From the NCBI RefSeq assembly GCF_001043025.1, contig NZ_JYLD01000006.1, positions 272,669-336,668 of the forward strand: a DNA stretch of 64,000 bases. Reading direction: 5' to 3'. Below the pieces are notes generated by a model. It saw nothing but the letters and a program-made list of their open reading frames with translations. It made no database searches and had not been told where the DNA came from. Below are positions 1 through 10,342 of this stretch, piece after piece. A program made the translations under genes and the position numbers. The DNA is from Pseudomonas helleri. GTDB taxonomy: Bacteria > Pseudomonadota > Gammaproteobacteria > Pseudomonadales > Pseudomonadaceae. The first letter of the stretch is position 1. Every line of letters begins with the position of its first letter.

Positions 1-1
1 A

Positions 2-295
2 AATAACGACTTAGCGATAGCTTCCTACCCTAAGGGAGACCCAGCGATAGCACCCTCACATCCGAGCATCACAAGATACATCTCAAATAAGTTAGGACTG
101 AACAATGATGTAATCAGCGCTGGCTACATAGTCAACACCTGTAACGGATACATGGTTACCAACCACTCAGGCCACTACAGACCTAAAGCCAAACACACAT
201 CTCTTACAACTTTAAAACTAAAAAGTTTGGGCGCCCAAGCATTTTCTAAAAGCTTCGATTTGGCGCAGGAGATTAAGGTCGTGAGGGGAGCTTAG
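2..295 (+). CDS. C-terminal part of an unknown protein, possibly a polymorphic toxin tip
   Basis: A reading frame is open from the left edge of the window to a TAG at 293-295 (97 codons), so the start lies outside. It ends with a segment containing the residues TNHSGHYRP followed by a Lys/Ala/Leu-rich tail. From memory, an SGHYxP motif is seen near the C-termini of some secreted toxins and Rhs-like proteins, so an effector tip is possible; this is inference, not a family assignment. The codon use is AT-rich compared with the housekeeping genes to the right, and the frame lies next to prophage remnants, which fits horizontally acquired DNA. It could also be a phage cargo gene. Confidence 0.5.
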   Translation, partial: NNDLAIASYPKGDPAIAPSHPSITRYISNKLGLNNDVISAGYIVNTCNGYMVTNHSGHYRPKAKHTSLTTLKLKSLGAQAFSKSFDLAQEIKVVRGA

Positions 296-305
296 TGTAA
301 AGATA

Positions 306-491
306 CTATTCAACCCCACACATCACCCCCTCCTCACTCGCCCCCACCACATCCGGCAAGTGAATCACCACCCCAGCCCGATAGGGTTGCGCCTCATCGG
401 CCAACCCTTGGTTGGCATCGAGCACGGCTTCGACCGTGCCGTTGAGGTGGCCGTAATAGTTTTGGCAGAGGGTGTCGAGCACGTCGCCGCT
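306..491 (-). pseudogene. Remnant of P2-like phage tail protein X
   Basis: On the minus strand the stretch from about 491 to the TAG at 308-306 encodes residues such as GDVLDTLCQNYYGHLNGTVE followed by a LANQGLADE-like segment and VVIHLP. This matches the LysM-like pattern of P2 gpX tail proteins, which normally begin with a short lead-in and then DTLDxICWxHYG. The beginning of the gene is missing: upstream of 491 the frame runs into the neighbouring gpU remnant, which is read in another frame. The two genes are normally adjacent in Pseudomonas P2-like prophages, so an internal deletion that removed the end of U and the start of X explains the fusion. Confidence 0.7.
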
Positions 492-502
492 AGCGGTTCT
501 GC

Positions 503-637
503 GTCGTCGTCGTAGCCAGTGGTCAGGCCTAGTGGCTGGAGCTTGGCGCCGATGCTGCGCAGGGTGTCGAGTTGTTTGAGGCCGCCTTTAAACCCGGCGT
601 AGATAGCGCCTTTGAGGGTGATGCGTTCGCTGCCCAT
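503..637 (-). pseudogene. Remnant of P2-like phage tail protein U
   Basis: The minus-strand frame starting at 637 encodes ITLKGAIYAGFKGGLKQLDT, then LRSIGAKLQPLGLTTGY, which is the conserved core of P2 gpU tail proteins (FKGGLKQLDTLRxLGA...PLxLTxGY). Similarity stops after a run of Asp codons at about 503-511, where the remaining frame makes no sense and gpX-like coding begins in another frame. The normal N-terminus is also gone, since the integrase remnant on the other strand begins at about 676. It is a decayed fragment, not a working tail gene. Confidence 0.7.
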
Positions 638-675
638 GCCGATGGCCTGCTGGGCTGGTCCGCTGGTAAATGGAG

Positions 676-1255
676 ACTATGCTCAAGGTTAAAACTAAGT
701 GTTGGGTGCAGGAAGTCCGCAAGATTCAATGGTATTGGGAGATTGCGGTGGTGGATTTGGTTACCGTGCTTTTTTGATTCCACTCGAACTCTCTGGTCGA
801 ACGTTAAGAACCGGGATAAACGCTTGGTGGTGTCCCGCACCGTGACCAAGTCGGTCATTGAGAAGCAGCGAGGCCAGCACAAGCTGTACGTCCTCCCTTT
901 CGGCAAGCCAGACGGCGATGGGGACGAAACAATGGTTCACCGCATGAATGACGCAGCCTGGAAGAAGGCCAGGGTCAGGGCGGCGAAGAAATGGCAGGAG
1001 AAGTATTTGCGGCCAGCACATGATGGCTTTTCCAGAATCCGCATTCACGACCTGAAGCACACCTTTGGCAGAAGGCTGCGTGCAGCAGGCGTGACTGAGG
1101 AGGATTGCAAAGCATTGCTAGGACATAAGAACGGAAGCATCACCAGTCATTACTCAGCGGCAGAGCTGGATCAACTGATTGAGGCTGCATACAAGGTATC
1201 AGTAACCGACTCGCGCGGGTCGGTACTGACAATTCTGAAGAGGAAGCAGGCGTGA
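676..1255 (+). pseudogene. Truncated and frameshifted phage integrase (tyrosine recombinase)
   Basis: The C-terminal catalytic half of a tyrosine recombinase is present: VKNRDKRLVV at about 800-830, then HDLKHTFGRRLRAAG and LLGHKNGSITSHYS, which carry the HxxR/K, LGH and catalytic Tyr elements. The upstream part (QEVRKIQWYWEIAV at about 709-750) continues the same protein in a different frame; the switch falls at a run of six T at about 770-775. The N-terminal arm-binding and core-binding domains and the first catalytic Arg are missing. It points toward the 3' end of tRNA-Pro 80 bp away, the usual place for a tRNA-targeting integrase next to its attachment site. It should be inactive. Confidence 0.8.
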
Positions 1256-1292
1256 AATTTGGAGAAGTCACGCAAAAGTCCCCACACATGAA

Positions 1293-1320
1293 AAAGCCCA
1301 ACTCGCGAAAGTTGGGCTAA
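1293..1320 (-). terminator. Rho-independent terminator of tRNA-Pro
   Basis: An 8-bp perfect stem (AGCCCAAC at 1295-1302 with GTTGGGCT at 1311-1318) is followed on the minus strand by a T run (complement of 1291-1295). It lies 15 bases beyond the tRNA 3' end, as expected for termination of the tRNA-Pro transcript. Confidence 0.8.
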
Positions 1321-1334
1321 GTCATTGAATAATA

Positions 1335-1411
1335 TGGTCGGGACGGAGTGATTCGAACACTCGACCCCTAGCACCCCATGCTAGTGCGCTACCGGACTGC
1401 GCTACGCCCCG
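1335..1411 (-). tRNA. tRNA-Pro(GGG)
   Basis: The 77-base minus-strand sequence folds as a tRNA. The 7-bp acceptor stem pairs CGGGGCG with CGTCCCG (one G-U), the anticodon stem CTAGC/GCTAG encloses ATGGGGT so the anticodon is GGG (proline), the T loop contains GTTCGAATC, and CCA is encoded. The gene is intact. Its 3' end faces the integrase remnant and phage remnants at 306-1255, so it probably served as the attachment site of the decayed element and was restored by it. Confidence 0.97.
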
Positions 1412-1500
1412 ACTAGGCGTTACATCTGTGTTGCGTGTTGCTAGAACGTCGAGAAATATACCTTAAGCTTTTGAAATACGAAAGTATTTTAAATGCAGGT

Positions 1501-1857
1501 TTATTTGCGAAGTACCAGTAAAACGTCTTCCAATTCGGAGATCGTTTGGCGGATCAGTTGCTTGTATTGCGTGGTGTCGTCTTTAGCTTCATCGCCTGAC
1601 AGACGCAGACGAGCGCCGCCGATGGTGAAGCCTTGGTCGTACAGCAGCGCGCGAATTTGCCGGATCATCAGCACGTCCTGGCGCTGATAATACCGGCGGT
1701 TTCCGCGACGCTTTACGGGGTTGAGTTGAGGAAACTCTTGCTCCCAATAGCGCAGCACGTGCGGTTTTACCGCACAGAGCTCGCTAACTTCGCCAATGGC
1801 GAAGTAGCGTTTGCCTGGGATCGGCGGGAGCTCGTCGTTATGACTTGGTTCCAGCAT
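1501..1857 (-). CDS. MerR-family transcriptional regulator of the ihfA operon end
   Basis: A 118-residue protein with an N-terminal MerR-type winged helix: [26 protein letters not shown], then [23 protein letters not shown], followed by a short C-terminal helix that would form the dimer coiled coil. There is no C-terminal effector domain and no cluster of Cys, so the ligand is unknown. The start overlaps the end of ihfA by 20 bases, so the two are translationally coupled, and tRNA-Pro follows. This order is conserved in Pseudomonas, where the gene is annotated only as a MerR-like regulator; no target is known to me. Confidence 0.92.
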   Translation of the reverse strand: MLEPSHNDELPPIPGKRYFAIGEVSELCAVKPHVLRYWEQEFPQLNPVKRRGNRRYYQRQDVLMIRQIRALLYDQGFTIGGARLRLSGDEAKDDTTQYKQLIRQTISELEDVLLVLRK

Positions 1858-2140
1858 AGGCCTCTACTCGGGCTTTCAACTTCTGCCCTGGACGAAAGGT
1901 GACCACACGGCGAGCCGTGATCGGGATTTCCTCTCCCGTTTTCGGATTGCGGCCAGGCCGCTGTCGCTTGTCACGCAAATCAAAATTGCCAAAACCTGAC
2001 AATTTGACCTGTTCATTGTCTTCAAGAGCGTGCCTGATTTCTTCGAAAAACAGCTCAACCAATTCTTTGGCTTCGCGTTTATTCAGGCCCAGCTCTTCAT
2101 AAAGACGTTCCGCCATTTCAGCTTTCGTCAGAGCCCCCAT
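1838..2140 (-). CDS. ihfA: Integration host factor subunit alpha
   Basis: A 100-residue HU/IHF-type DNA-bending protein that pairs with IhfB and bends DNA at specific sites during recombination, replication and sigma-54 transcription. The N-terminal helices ([29 protein letters not shown]) and the beta-arm ([20 protein letters not shown], with the Pro that intercalates at the arm tip) are all present, and length matches the family. It starts 3 bases after the pheT stop, so it is the distal gene of the pheST operon, as in enteric bacteria. Confidence 0.98.
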   Translation of the reverse strand: MGALTKAEMAERLYEELGLNKREAKELVELFFEEIRHALEDNEQVKLSGFGNFDLRDKRQRPGRNPKTGEEIPITARRVVTFRPGQKLKARVEAYAGTKS

Positions 2141-2143
2141 ACG

Positions 2144-4522
2144 TCACTTCCTTAACGTGGCGTTCAACCTGTTTTCGAGCGAGGTGAGGATATTTTGTGT
2201 CGTGGTGTTCACCTCATCGTCATTAAGAGTGCGCGATGGATGCTGCCAGGTCAAGCCAACTGCAAGGCTTTTTCTAAGCGGATCAATACCTTTACCCTGG
2301 TAAACGTCAAATAGCCTTAGGTCTGTGAGCCATTCGCCTGCATTTTCACGGATTACATTCAGCACGTCGCTGGCTGCAACGTCACGATCGGCCAACAGTG
2401 CCAGGTCACGACGGACTTCCGGGAAACGCGACAGTTCGTGGAATTTAGGCATTTTGCCCGAAGCCACTTCTGCCAATACCAGCTCAAACAGGAACACTGG
2501 ACGATCCAGGCCCAAGGTTTTAGCCAGCTCAGGGTGGATCGCACCGACGTAGCCTACTTCACGGCCATCGCGCTCAATGCGAGCGGTTTGACCAGGGTGC
2601 AGAGCTGGATGGCTACCCACCACGAAGGTGAAGTCATCAAGCGCGCCAGCAAAACCCAGCACAGCCTCTACGTCAGCCTTGACGTCAAAGAAGTCGACTA
2701 CATCGCGACCTTGCGCCCAGCCTTCCGGCAGACGGGTACCGCATACAACGCCAGCCAGCATCGGCTCTTGTTTCAAGCCTTCCAGTTGCCCTACAAACCG
2801 CAGGCCACTTTCGAAAAGACGAACGCGGTCTTGCTGACGATTGAGGTTGTGCTGCAAGGACTTAACCAGGCCCGGCCACAGGGAAGCACGCATGGCCGCC
2901 ATGTCGTTGGAGATCGGATTGGCCAGCAACAGAGGCTCAACACCCGGGCTGAACAATTCGAACTGCTTCGGATCGATAAAACTGTAAGTAATTGCTTCCT
3001 GATAGCCGCGCGCGACTAACAGACGACGCAATTCTGGCAGTTCGCTACGCGCTTCAGCTTTCGCTTGTGGCGCAAGGCGAGCTTGCGGATAACGAACCGG
3101 AAGACGGTTGTAACCATAAAGACGGGCCAGCTCTTCGATCAAATCAACTTCAAGGCTGATATCGAAACGATGGCTTGGCACTTCTACGCGCCACTGCCCT
3201 GCCCCGTCGGCGGAGATGGTCAGGCCCAAAGCGCTGAGCAAACGCTCGACTTCAGCAGAGTCCATTTCCAGACCCAGCATTTGGGTGATACGCGCAGCAC
3301 GCAGGGTGATCGGCGCAATGGATGGCAGGTATTGCTCGTTGACGGTTTCAACGATTGGACCCGCTTCACCGCCGGTGATTTCCAGCAGCAAGCCTGTGGC
3401 CCGCTCCATCGCTTCACGTGCCAGTTTCCAGTCCACGCCACGCTCGTAACGATGCGAAGCGTCAGTGTGCAATCCGTAAGAACGCGCTTTGCCTGCAACA
3501 GCAATTTGATCGAAAAATGCGCTTTCGAGGAACACGTCGCGGGTCGTTGCCGAGACACCACTGTGCTCACCACCCATGACACCGGCAATTGCCAATGCGC
3601 GGGAGTGGTCCGCGATCACCAGCGTATCGCTACGCAGGGCGACTTCCTGACCATCAAGCAGAACCAGCTTCTCGCCTTCTTCTGCCATGCGCACGCGAAT
3701 GCCGCCATTGATCTCGGCGAGATCGAATGCGTGCAACGGTTGACCCAGCTCCAGCATCACGTAGTTGGTGATATCGACAGCAGCGTCGATACTACGCACG
3801 TCTGCACGACGCAGGCGCTCAACCATCCACAGCGGCGTAGGACGGGACAGATCTACGTTACGGATGACACGCCCCAGATAACGCGGGCACGCAGCAGGCG
3901 CAAGCACTTCAACAGGGCGGACTTCATCGTGCACGGCTGCAACAGCAGCGACCACAGGACGTTTCACCTCGGCTGCGTACAGCGCACCCACTTCCCGAGC
4001 CAGGCCCGCCAGCGACAGGCAGTCACCGCGGTTAGGGGTCAAGTCAACTTCAATGCTGGCGTCTTCCAGGTCCAGATAGACGCGAAAATCTTCGCCTACC
4101 GGCGCATCGACTGGCAATTCCATCAAGCCGTCATTGCCTTCGCCAACCTGCAGCTCAGCTTGCGAGCACAGCATGCCGTTGGACTCAATGCCCCGCAGCT
4201 TGGCTTTCTTGATTTTGAAATCGCCTGGCAGTTCGGCACCGATCATGGCGAACGGGATCTTCAGGCCTGGGCGCACATTGGGTGCACCGCACACAACCTG
4301 AAACGTCTCGGCGCCATTGCTGACCTGGCACACGCGCAATTTATCGGCGTCCGGGTGCTGTTCGGTGCTGAGCACCTCACCCACGACAACGCCACTGAAA
4401 ACACCGGCGGCCGGCGCAACGCTATCGACCTCAAGACCGGCCATCGACAAACGAGCAACCAGCTCGTCGCGACCTACCTGCGGGTTAACCCAACCACGCA
4501 GCCATTGTTCACTGAATTTCAT
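2144..4522 (-). CDS. pheT: Phenylalanyl-tRNA synthetase beta subunit
   Basis: A 792-residue subunit of the (alpha-beta)2 enzyme that charges tRNA-Phe. Visible parts in order are an EMAP/OB-like tRNA-binding domain (about residues 40-150, with HPDADKLRVCQV), the B3/B4 editing region (about 210-380), the B5 domain (about 400-475), a catalytic-like core, and the C-terminal anticodon-binding ferredoxin-like domain (from FPEVRRDLALL to the end). Length is typical. It follows pheS with a 26-base gap and precedes ihfA by 3 bases on the same strand. Confidence 0.98.
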   Translation of the reverse strand: MKFSEQWLRGWVNPQVGRDELVARLSMAGLEVDSVAPAAGVFSGVVVGEVLSTEQHPDADKLRVCQVSNGAETFQVVCGAPNVRPGLKIPFAMIGAELPGDFKIKKAKLRGIESNGMLCSQAELQVGEGNDGLMELPVDAPVGEDFRVYLDLEDASIEVDLTPNRGDCLSLAGLAREVGALYAAEVKRPVVAAVAAVHDEVRPVEVLAPAACPRYLGRVIRNVDLSRPTPLWMVERLRRADVRSIDAAVDITNYVMLELGQPLHAFDLAEINGGIRVRMAEEGEKLVLLDGQEVALRSDTLVIADHSRALAIAGVMGGEHSGVSATTRDVFLESAFFDQIAVAGKARSYGLHTDASHRYERGVDWKLAREAMERATGLLLEITGGEAGPIVETVNEQYLPSIAPITLRAARITQMLGLEMDSAEVERLLSALGLTISADGAGQWRVEVPSHRFDISLEVDLIEELARLYGYNRLPVRYPQARLAPQAKAEARSELPELRRLLVARGYQEAITYSFIDPKQFELFSPGVEPLLLANPISNDMAAMRASLWPGLVKSLQHNLNRQQDRVRLFESGLRFVGQLEGLKQEPMLAGVVCGTRLPEGWAQGRDVVDFFDVKADVEAVLGFAGALDDFTFVVGSHPALHPGQTARIERDGREVGYVGAIHPELAKTLGLDRPVFLFELVLAEVASGKMPKFHELSRFPEVRRDLALLADRDVAASDVLNVIRENAGEWLTDLRLFDVYQGKGIDPLRKSLAVGLTWQHPSRTLNDDEVNTTTQNILTSLENRLNATLRK

Positions 4523-4548
4523 CCTGCTCTCCTAAGAATTCGTTACGA

Positions 4549-5619
<1,071 letters not shown>

Positions 5620-5672
5620 AAGACGTTTAGCGCTTGCGCCCACACAGTGAGCGCAAGAACTGTCGGGGGTAC

Positions 5673-6029
5673 TTAAGCCAAGGTGGCTTTAGCTTTCTCG
5701 ACAATCGCAGCAAACGCCGCTTTTTCGTTCACTGCCAGATCAGACAGAACCTTACGGTCGATCTCGATGGAAGCTTTTTTCAGGCCAGCGATCAGACGGC
5801 TGTAAGACAGACCGTTGATACGAGCACCAGCGTTGATACGAGCGATCCACAGAGCGCGGAACTGACGTTTTTTCTGACGACGGTCACGGTAGGCGTATTG
5901 GCCTGCCTTGATTACCGCTTGCTTGGCAACACGGAATACGCGCGAACGTGCACCATAGTAGCCTTTAGCAAGTTTCAGAATTTTTTTGTGACGTTTACGG
6001 GCAATGACGCCACGCTTTACACGAGCCAT
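5673..6029 (-). CDS. rplT: 50S ribosomal protein L20
   Basis: A 118-residue basic protein matching L20 throughout ([20 protein letters not shown] at the start, then [14 protein letters not shown] and a long helical C-terminus). L20 is needed for early 50S assembly, and in E. coli it represses translation of its own operon by binding the rpmI leader. It lies 30 bases after rpmI. Confidence 0.99.
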   Translation of the reverse strand: MARVKRGVIARKRHKKILKLAKGYYGARSRVFRVAKQAVIKAGQYAYRDRRQKKRQFRALWIARINAGARINGLSYSRLIAGLKKASIEIDRKVLSDLAVNEKAAFAAIVEKAKATLA

Positions 6030-6059
6030 GAGTTACTTCCTCTAGTCTTGATCCAAAAA

Positions 6060-6254
6060 TTAACGAAGGCGCAGCATGCGCTCGACTTTTGCCACGTCAG
6101 ACGGATGCAGCAAGCTGCTACCGCGCAGTTGACGCTTACGCTTGGTCGACATTTTGGTCAGGATGTGGCTCTTGAAAGCGTGCTTGTGCTTGATACCGTT
6201 TGCAGTTTTCAGAAACCGCTTAGCAGCACCACTTTTAGTCTTCATCTTTGGCAT
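6060..6254 (-). CDS. rpmI: 50S ribosomal protein L35
   Basis: A 64-residue basic protein with the L35 pattern [18 protein letters not shown] and the C-terminal [20 protein letters not shown]. Full length for the family. It lies between infC and rplT, as in nearly all bacteria, with a 60-base gap after infC that could contain the L20 regulatory structure. Confidence 0.99.
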   Translation of the reverse strand: MPKMKTKSGAAKRFLKTANGIKHKHAFKSHILTKMSTKRKRQLRGSSLLHPSDVAKVERMLRLR

Positions 6255-6314
6255 GTTCGGATACTCCGCATTCAGTTGATAAACATAACCGCAAGGCCTG
6301 CCGTGCCCTGGTGG

Positions 6315-6866
6315 TTACTTCTTCTTTTTCGGGGCGATGACCATAATCAGCTGGCGTCCTTCCATCTTAGGATGCTGTTCGACGGTCCCGTATTCGGCAA
6401 GGTCAGCTTCAACCCGCTTCAACAGTTCCATACCCAGCTCCTGGTGGGCCATCTCACGGCCGCGGAATCGTAATGACACCTTGGCCCTGTCCCCATCACT
6501 CAGGAAACGTACCAGGTTGCGCAGTTTTACCTGGTAATCCCCTTCCTCCGTCCCTGGACGAAACTTGATTTCTTTTACTTGAATCTGCTTCTGGTTCTTC
6601 TTCGCCGCAGCAATCTGCTTCTTCTTCTCGAAGATCGACTTGCCGTAGTCCATCACCCGGCAAACAGGCGGGACTGCGTCCGCTGAGATTTCTACCAGGT
6701 CCAGCTTGGACTCTTCAGCGATACGAAGCGCTTCATCAATCGAGACGATGCCAATCTGCTCGCCGTCAGCGCCAATTAACCGAACCTCGCGTGCCGAGAT
6801 ATTCTCGTTGATCGGGGCTTTCGGTGCAGCTCGTTTATCTTGTCTCATTTCACGCTTAATAATAAT
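6315..6866 (-). CDS. infC: Translation initiation factor IF-3 (ATT start)
   Basis: IF-3 keeps 30S subunits free and proofreads start codons. The N-terminal domain ([20 protein letters not shown]) and the C-terminal domain ([18 protein letters not shown] to the lysine-rich end) are complete. The first ATG at 6848 has no ribosome-binding site, whereas three in-frame ATT codons lie just upstream at 6866, 6863 and 6860 behind a GGAG. A start at 6866 gives 183 residues (MIIKREMRQ...), the length known in Pseudomonas, and overlaps the thrS stop by one base. The spacing from GGAG is better for 6863 or 6860, so the exact ATT is uncertain. A rare ATT start is the basis of IF-3 autoregulation in E. coli. 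Confidence 0.95.
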   Translation of the reverse strand: MIIKREMRQDKRAAPKAPINENISAREVRLIGADGEQIGIVSIDEALRIAEESKLDLVEISADAVPPVCRVMDYGKSIFEKKKQIAAAKKNQKQIQVKEIKFRPGTEEGDYQVKLRNLVRFLSDGDRAKVSLRFRGREMAHQELGMELLKRVEADLAEYGTVEQHPKMEGRQLIMVIAPKKKK

Positions 6867-8788
6867 TACTCCGAATCTGGGCGACCACGCCGGGAAACCG
6901 CTTGCGCGAGGAACTCAGCGAACTGGGCGACGGGCATCGAGCCCAGGTCAGCACCTTCACGAGTACGCACAGCGACAGTCTGCATCTCGACTTCCCGATC
7001 TCCGATAACCAAAAGATAGGGAACCTTGAGCAAAGTATGCTCGCGGATTTTAAAGCCGATCTTTTCATTTCTCAAGTCAGACTTGGCACGAAATCCGCTC
7101 TGATTGAGAGTTTTTTCAACTTCGGCGGCAAATTCTGCCTGTTTATCAGTGATATTCATGATCACTGCCTGAGTTGGCGCTAGCCACGCAGGGAACGCAC
7201 CTTCGTAATGCTCGATCAAAATACCGACAAAGCGTTCGAACGATCCGAGGATCGCGCGGTGCAGCATAACGGGATGCTTGCGACTGTTGTCTTCGGACAC
7301 ATATTCAGCGCCAAGACGGATCGGCAGGTTGAAATCGAGCTGTAAGGTACCACACTGCCAGACACGACCGAGACAATCTTTTAGCGAGAACTCGATCTTC
7401 GGACCGTAGAATGCACCTTCACCCGGCTGCAGATCATACGCCAGACCCGCGCTATCAAGCGCTGAAGCCAATGCACTTTCAGCCCGATCCCACAGCTCGT
7501 CGGAACCTACGCGCTTCTCAGGGCGAGTCGACAGCTTGAGCTCGATATCTTTAAAGCCGAAGTCTGCGTACACATCCAGAGTCAGCTTGATAAAAGCGGC
7601 GGACTCGGCCTGCATCTGCTCTTCAGTGCAGAAAATATGCGCATCATCCTGAGTAAACGCACGAACACGCATGATGCCGTGCAAGGCACCCGACGGCTCG
7701 TTACGGTGGCAAGCACCGAACTCAGCCAGACGCAGTGGCAACTCACGGTAGCTCTTCAGCCCCTGGTTGAACACTTGCACGTGGCAAGGGCAGTTCATCG
7801 GCTTGATCGCGTAGTCGCGGCTTTCCGACTCAGTGGTGAACATGTTTTCAGCGTAGTTGGCCCAGTGACCGGACTTTTCCCACAGACTGCGATCCACTAC
7901 CTGAGGAGTCTTGATCTCAAGGTAACCATTGTCGCGCTGTACTTTGCGCATGTACTGCTCAAGTACTTGATACAGCGTCCAGCCATTCGGGTGCCAGAAC
8001 ACCATGCCCGGCGCTTCTTCTTGAGTGTGGAACAAGCCCAGACGCTTACCGATTTTACGGTGATCGCGCTTTTCGGCTTCTTCAATACGCAGAACGTAAG
8101 CAGCCAGCTGTTTTTTGTCGGCCCAGGCCGTGCCATAAATACGCTGCAGCTGCTCGTTTTTGGCATCGCCACGCCAGTAGGCGCCCGACAGCTTGGTCAA
8201 TTTGAACGATTTCAGAAAACGCGTATTCGGGACATGAGGTCCGCGGCACATATCAACGTATTCTTCATGGAAGTACAGACCCATGGACTGTTCGTTCGGC
8301 ATGTCTTCGATCAGACGCAACTTGTAGTCTTCGCCGCGCTCGGCAAACAGCTCGATCACTTCAGCACGCGGCGTCACTTTCTTGATGACATCGTAATCTT
8401 TTTCGATCAGTTGCTGCATGCGCTGCTCGATAGCCGCCATGTCATCCGGAGTGAACGGACGCTCAAAGGCGATATCGTAGTAAAAACCTTCGTCAATAAC
8501 AGGACCGATCACCATTTTGGCGGTCGGGTACAACTGCTTGACTGCGTGACCGACCAAGTGAGCGCAAGAGTGACGAATGATCTCCAGCCCCTCTTCATCC
8601 TTGGGCGTAATGATTTGCAAGGTGGAGTCATGTTCGATCAGGTCGCAGGCATCAACCAGCTTGCCGTTGACTTTGCCGGCCACGGTGGCCTTGGCCAAGC
8701 CTGCACCAATGGAAGCAGCGACCTCGGCCACAGAGACCGGATGATCGAATGAACGTTGACTGCCGTCGGGAAGAGTAATAGTTGGCAT
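6866..8788 (-). CDS. thrS: Threonyl-tRNA synthetase
   Basis: A 640-residue class II synthetase. Domains in order: TGS (about 1-62), the editing domain with the [11 protein letters not shown] zinc/His motif (about residues 73-83), the catalytic core with [21 protein letters not shown] and [10 protein letters not shown], and a C-terminal anticodon-binding domain with VIGDREV. The start at 8788 is preferred over an in-frame upstream start at 8821 because AGGAGG lies 7 bases before it and the protein then begins [10 protein letters not shown] as in homologues. It is the first gene of the thrS-infC-rpmI-rplT-pheST-ihfA series. Confidence 0.98.
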   Translation of the reverse strand: MPTITLPDGSQRSFDHPVSVAEVAASIGAGLAKATVAGKVNGKLVDACDLIEHDSTLQIITPKDEEGLEIIRHSCAHLVGHAVKQLYPTAKMVIGPVIDEGFYYDIAFERPFTPDDMAAIEQRMQQLIEKDYDVIKKVTPRAEVIELFAERGEDYKLRLIEDMPNEQSMGLYFHEEYVDMCRGPHVPNTRFLKSFKLTKLSGAYWRGDAKNEQLQRIYGTAWADKKQLAAYVLRIEEAEKRDHRKIGKRLGLFHTQEEAPGMVFWHPNGWTLYQVLEQYMRKVQRDNGYLEIKTPQVVDRSLWEKSGHWANYAENMFTTESESRDYAIKPMNCPCHVQVFNQGLKSYRELPLRLAEFGACHRNEPSGALHGIMRVRAFTQDDAHIFCTEEQMQAESAAFIKLTLDVYADFGFKDIELKLSTRPEKRVGSDELWDRAESALASALDSAGLAYDLQPGEGAFYGPKIEFSLKDCLGRVWQCGTLQLDFNLPIRLGAEYVSEDNSRKHPVMLHRAILGSFERFVGILIEHYEGAFPAWLAPTQAVIMNITDKQAEFAAEVEKTLNQSGFRAKSDLRNEKIGFKIREHTLLKVPYLLVIGDREVEMQTVAVRTREGADLGSMPVAQFAEFLAQAVSRRGRPDSE

Positions 8789-9149
8789 GGCGCCTCCTCT
8801 CCTAGTGGTGACCCCTACCAAAGGTCACGTGGGTTGGGATGAGCCAGTACGCGATTCGGTGGTGTACCTGCCTCACAGTGGCAGGAGCCTTGCGGCCAAC
8901 CGGAAACCGAACCAGAGTGACTGGAATTCAAATCAAAAGTTTATGGCGTTGTCGAGCGGCCCAAGAGCTCACCCTCACACAAATCGGCCAAGGGCAGCAT
9001 GCTAACACAGATGCCTGAGCCTCGCCCCTCCCTCTTTTTTTGCGTAAAAAACAGCCAGCGAATTTTGCTAAATGATGAACTTGAGCTTAATTAGTGCCTC
9101 AGATAGTGAGTGACATCATTTCAGATTCAACGATCTCAAGGAGCATCAC
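8789..9149 (-). promoter_or_regulatory. Divergent leader region upstream of thrS
   Basis: These 361 bases hold no credible gene. They must contain the thrS promoter on the minus strand and that of the small secreted protein on the plus strand. A 6-bp hairpin (CCTGCC at 8867-8872 with GGCAGG at 8880-8885) lies in what would be the thrS leader; E. coli ThrRS represses its own mRNA through leader stems that mimic tRNA-Thr, but I could not show a tRNA-like shape here. Confidence 0.4.
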
Positions 9150-9467
9150 ATGCGCATGACTCATCTTTTGGCTTTCGCCGCACCACTGGCACTGTTGATG
9201 CCGTTGAGCGCCCAGGCAGCCTGGCCCAAGGACACGGTCTTGAAAGATCAATTCATGGCCCAGTGTGTACCCGCAGCAGCTCAAACCATCGACGAAAAGG
9301 CTGCCAAAGTGCACTGTGAATGCGGCGCCACAAAAATCGGAGAGAACTTCACCCAGGCTGAAATCAAAGAATTGATGAGCAAGGAAGGCGCTAAAAATCC
9401 AGAGCTCCAGCAGAAAGCTTTGAACGCAATCGCAGAGTGCAAAGCCAGCCCTCAACCCAAGAAATAG
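9150..9467 (+). CDS. Small secreted protein with four cysteines
   Basis: A 105-residue protein with a clear Sec signal peptide (MRMTHLLAFAAPLALLMPLSAQA, cut after AQA), so the mature form of about 82 residues is periplasmic. Cys residues occur as C...C.C...C (QCVPA, HCECG, AEC) and probably form two disulfides or bind a ligand; the rest is helical and lysine-rich. An AAGGAG lies 7 bases before the start; a second ATG at 9156 is possible. I do not recognise a named family. It is a single-gene unit between thrS and the cold-shock gene. Confidence 0.85.
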   Translation: MRMTHLLAFAAPLALLMPLSAQAAWPKDTVLKDQFMAQCVPAAAQTIDEKAAKVHCECGATKIGENFTQAEIKELMSKEGAKNPELQQKALNAIAECKASPQPKK

Positions 9468-9747
9468 GGTTTTGTATGGCAACAAACAAGGCTAAAACGC
9501 CCAAAATGCAGTTTTGAACTAAAAAATCCGCCTCATTAGTTGCTTTTTTTTAAGGCCGTTTTCGCCCTGAAACCCCCATAAAACGGGACCCCGCGGCTTT
9601 TTTAGCCCCAGACAAAAGCTAACAATGCTGCAAACTACAGCTCAGGGGGGGTCCCAAAGCGCACATTTCGACTATGATAGCCAAGTGTGCCCAGTTGGCC
9701 TGAGCAGCACAGTACTACTGAAAATATAAGTTTCTTGGAGATACACC

Positions 9748-9960
9748 ATGTCTAATCGCCAAACCGGCACCGTAAAATGGTTCAACGATGAAAAAGGCTT
9801 CGGCTTCATCACTCCTCAAGGTGGCGGTGACGACCTGTTCGTACACTTCAAAGCTATCGAAAGCGACGGTTTCAAAAGCCTGAAAGAAGGCCAAACCGTT
9901 TCCTTCGTGGCTGAGAAAGGCCAAAAGGGTATGCAAGCTGCACAGGTTCGTCCGGAGTAA
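9748..9960 (+). CDS. Cold-shock protein, CspA/CapB type
   Basis: A 70-residue OB-fold single-stranded nucleic-acid-binding protein. It has both RNA-binding motifs, KGFGFITP (RNP1) and LFVHF (RNP2), plus [11 protein letters not shown] and [20 protein letters not shown] typical of CspA-family proteins of Pseudomonas. A strong ribosome site (TTGGAGA) lies 8 bases upstream, and the 280-base upstream gap can hold the long leader usual for this class. It is followed by a strong terminator and is monocistronic. Confidence 0.96.
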   Translation: MSNRQTGTVKWFNDEKGFGFITPQGGGDDLFVHFKAIESDGFKSLKEGQTVSFVAEKGQKGMQAAQVRPE

Positions 9961-9974
9961 ATCTCCCGCGAACT

Positions 9975-10005
9975 AAAAAACCCCGTCCATGTGACGGGGT
10001 TTTTT
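9975..10005 (+). terminator. Rho-independent terminator after the cold-shock gene
   Basis: A 13-bp stem (9975-9987 with 9993-10005, loop CATGT) with A and T runs at its two sides. It can stop transcripts from both directions and lies 15 bases after the cold-shock stop codon, ahead of the convergent lipoprotein gene. Confidence 0.92.
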
Positions 10006-10030
10006 ATGCCTGAAACTCGGCTACATGCCT

Positions 10031-10342
10031 TTAGCCGCAGTTAACGCGAGTAATGACAGCGTTGTCATCGGCATTCAGGTTCAAACGATCAGAACGGTAC
10101 TCAAGGGTGATCATGTCGTGAGGCGACAAGATCCGTGCAGTCTGCGCGCCAGCCTTGATACGGGCTTGCTCCAGCAGGGCTGCAGAGGCTTTTTGACCAA
10201 TCGCAAAATCGGCAGCTTTGGCATCGCAACGCGTATGCCCAGTGTCAGCAACAGGCTCTTTCACAGCATCGTGCGTGCTGCTGCACCCAGACAGCACTGC
10301 GACTGCCAACAATGAACCCAATGATGCTAGCTTCCAGGACAT
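10031..10342 (-). CDS. I78-family peptidase-inhibitor lipoprotein
   Basis: A 103-residue protein with a lipoprotein signal (MSWKLASLGSLLAVAVLSGC, lipobox LSGC with lipidated Cys20). The mature part has the I78 inhibitor pattern: a Cys after the N-terminal linker, FAIGQ, an Arg-rich AR...AR loop, TLEYRSDRLNLNADDNAVI and a terminal VNCG, so one disulfide is likely. I78 proteins inhibit subtilisin- and elastase-like proteases; here the target would be periplasmic or external. It is a single gene convergent with the cold-shock gene. Confidence 0.85.
   Translation of the reverse strand: MSWKLASLGSLLAVAVLSGCSSTHDAVKEPVADTGHTRCDAKAADFAIGQKASAALLEQARIKAGAQTARILSPHDMITLEYRSDRLNLNADDNAVITRVNCG

Noticed and set aside
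6848..6848. ATG at 6848 as infC start
   Set aside because: It has no ribosome site and would drop six conserved residues; in-frame ATT codons behind GGAG fit known Pseudomonas IF-3.
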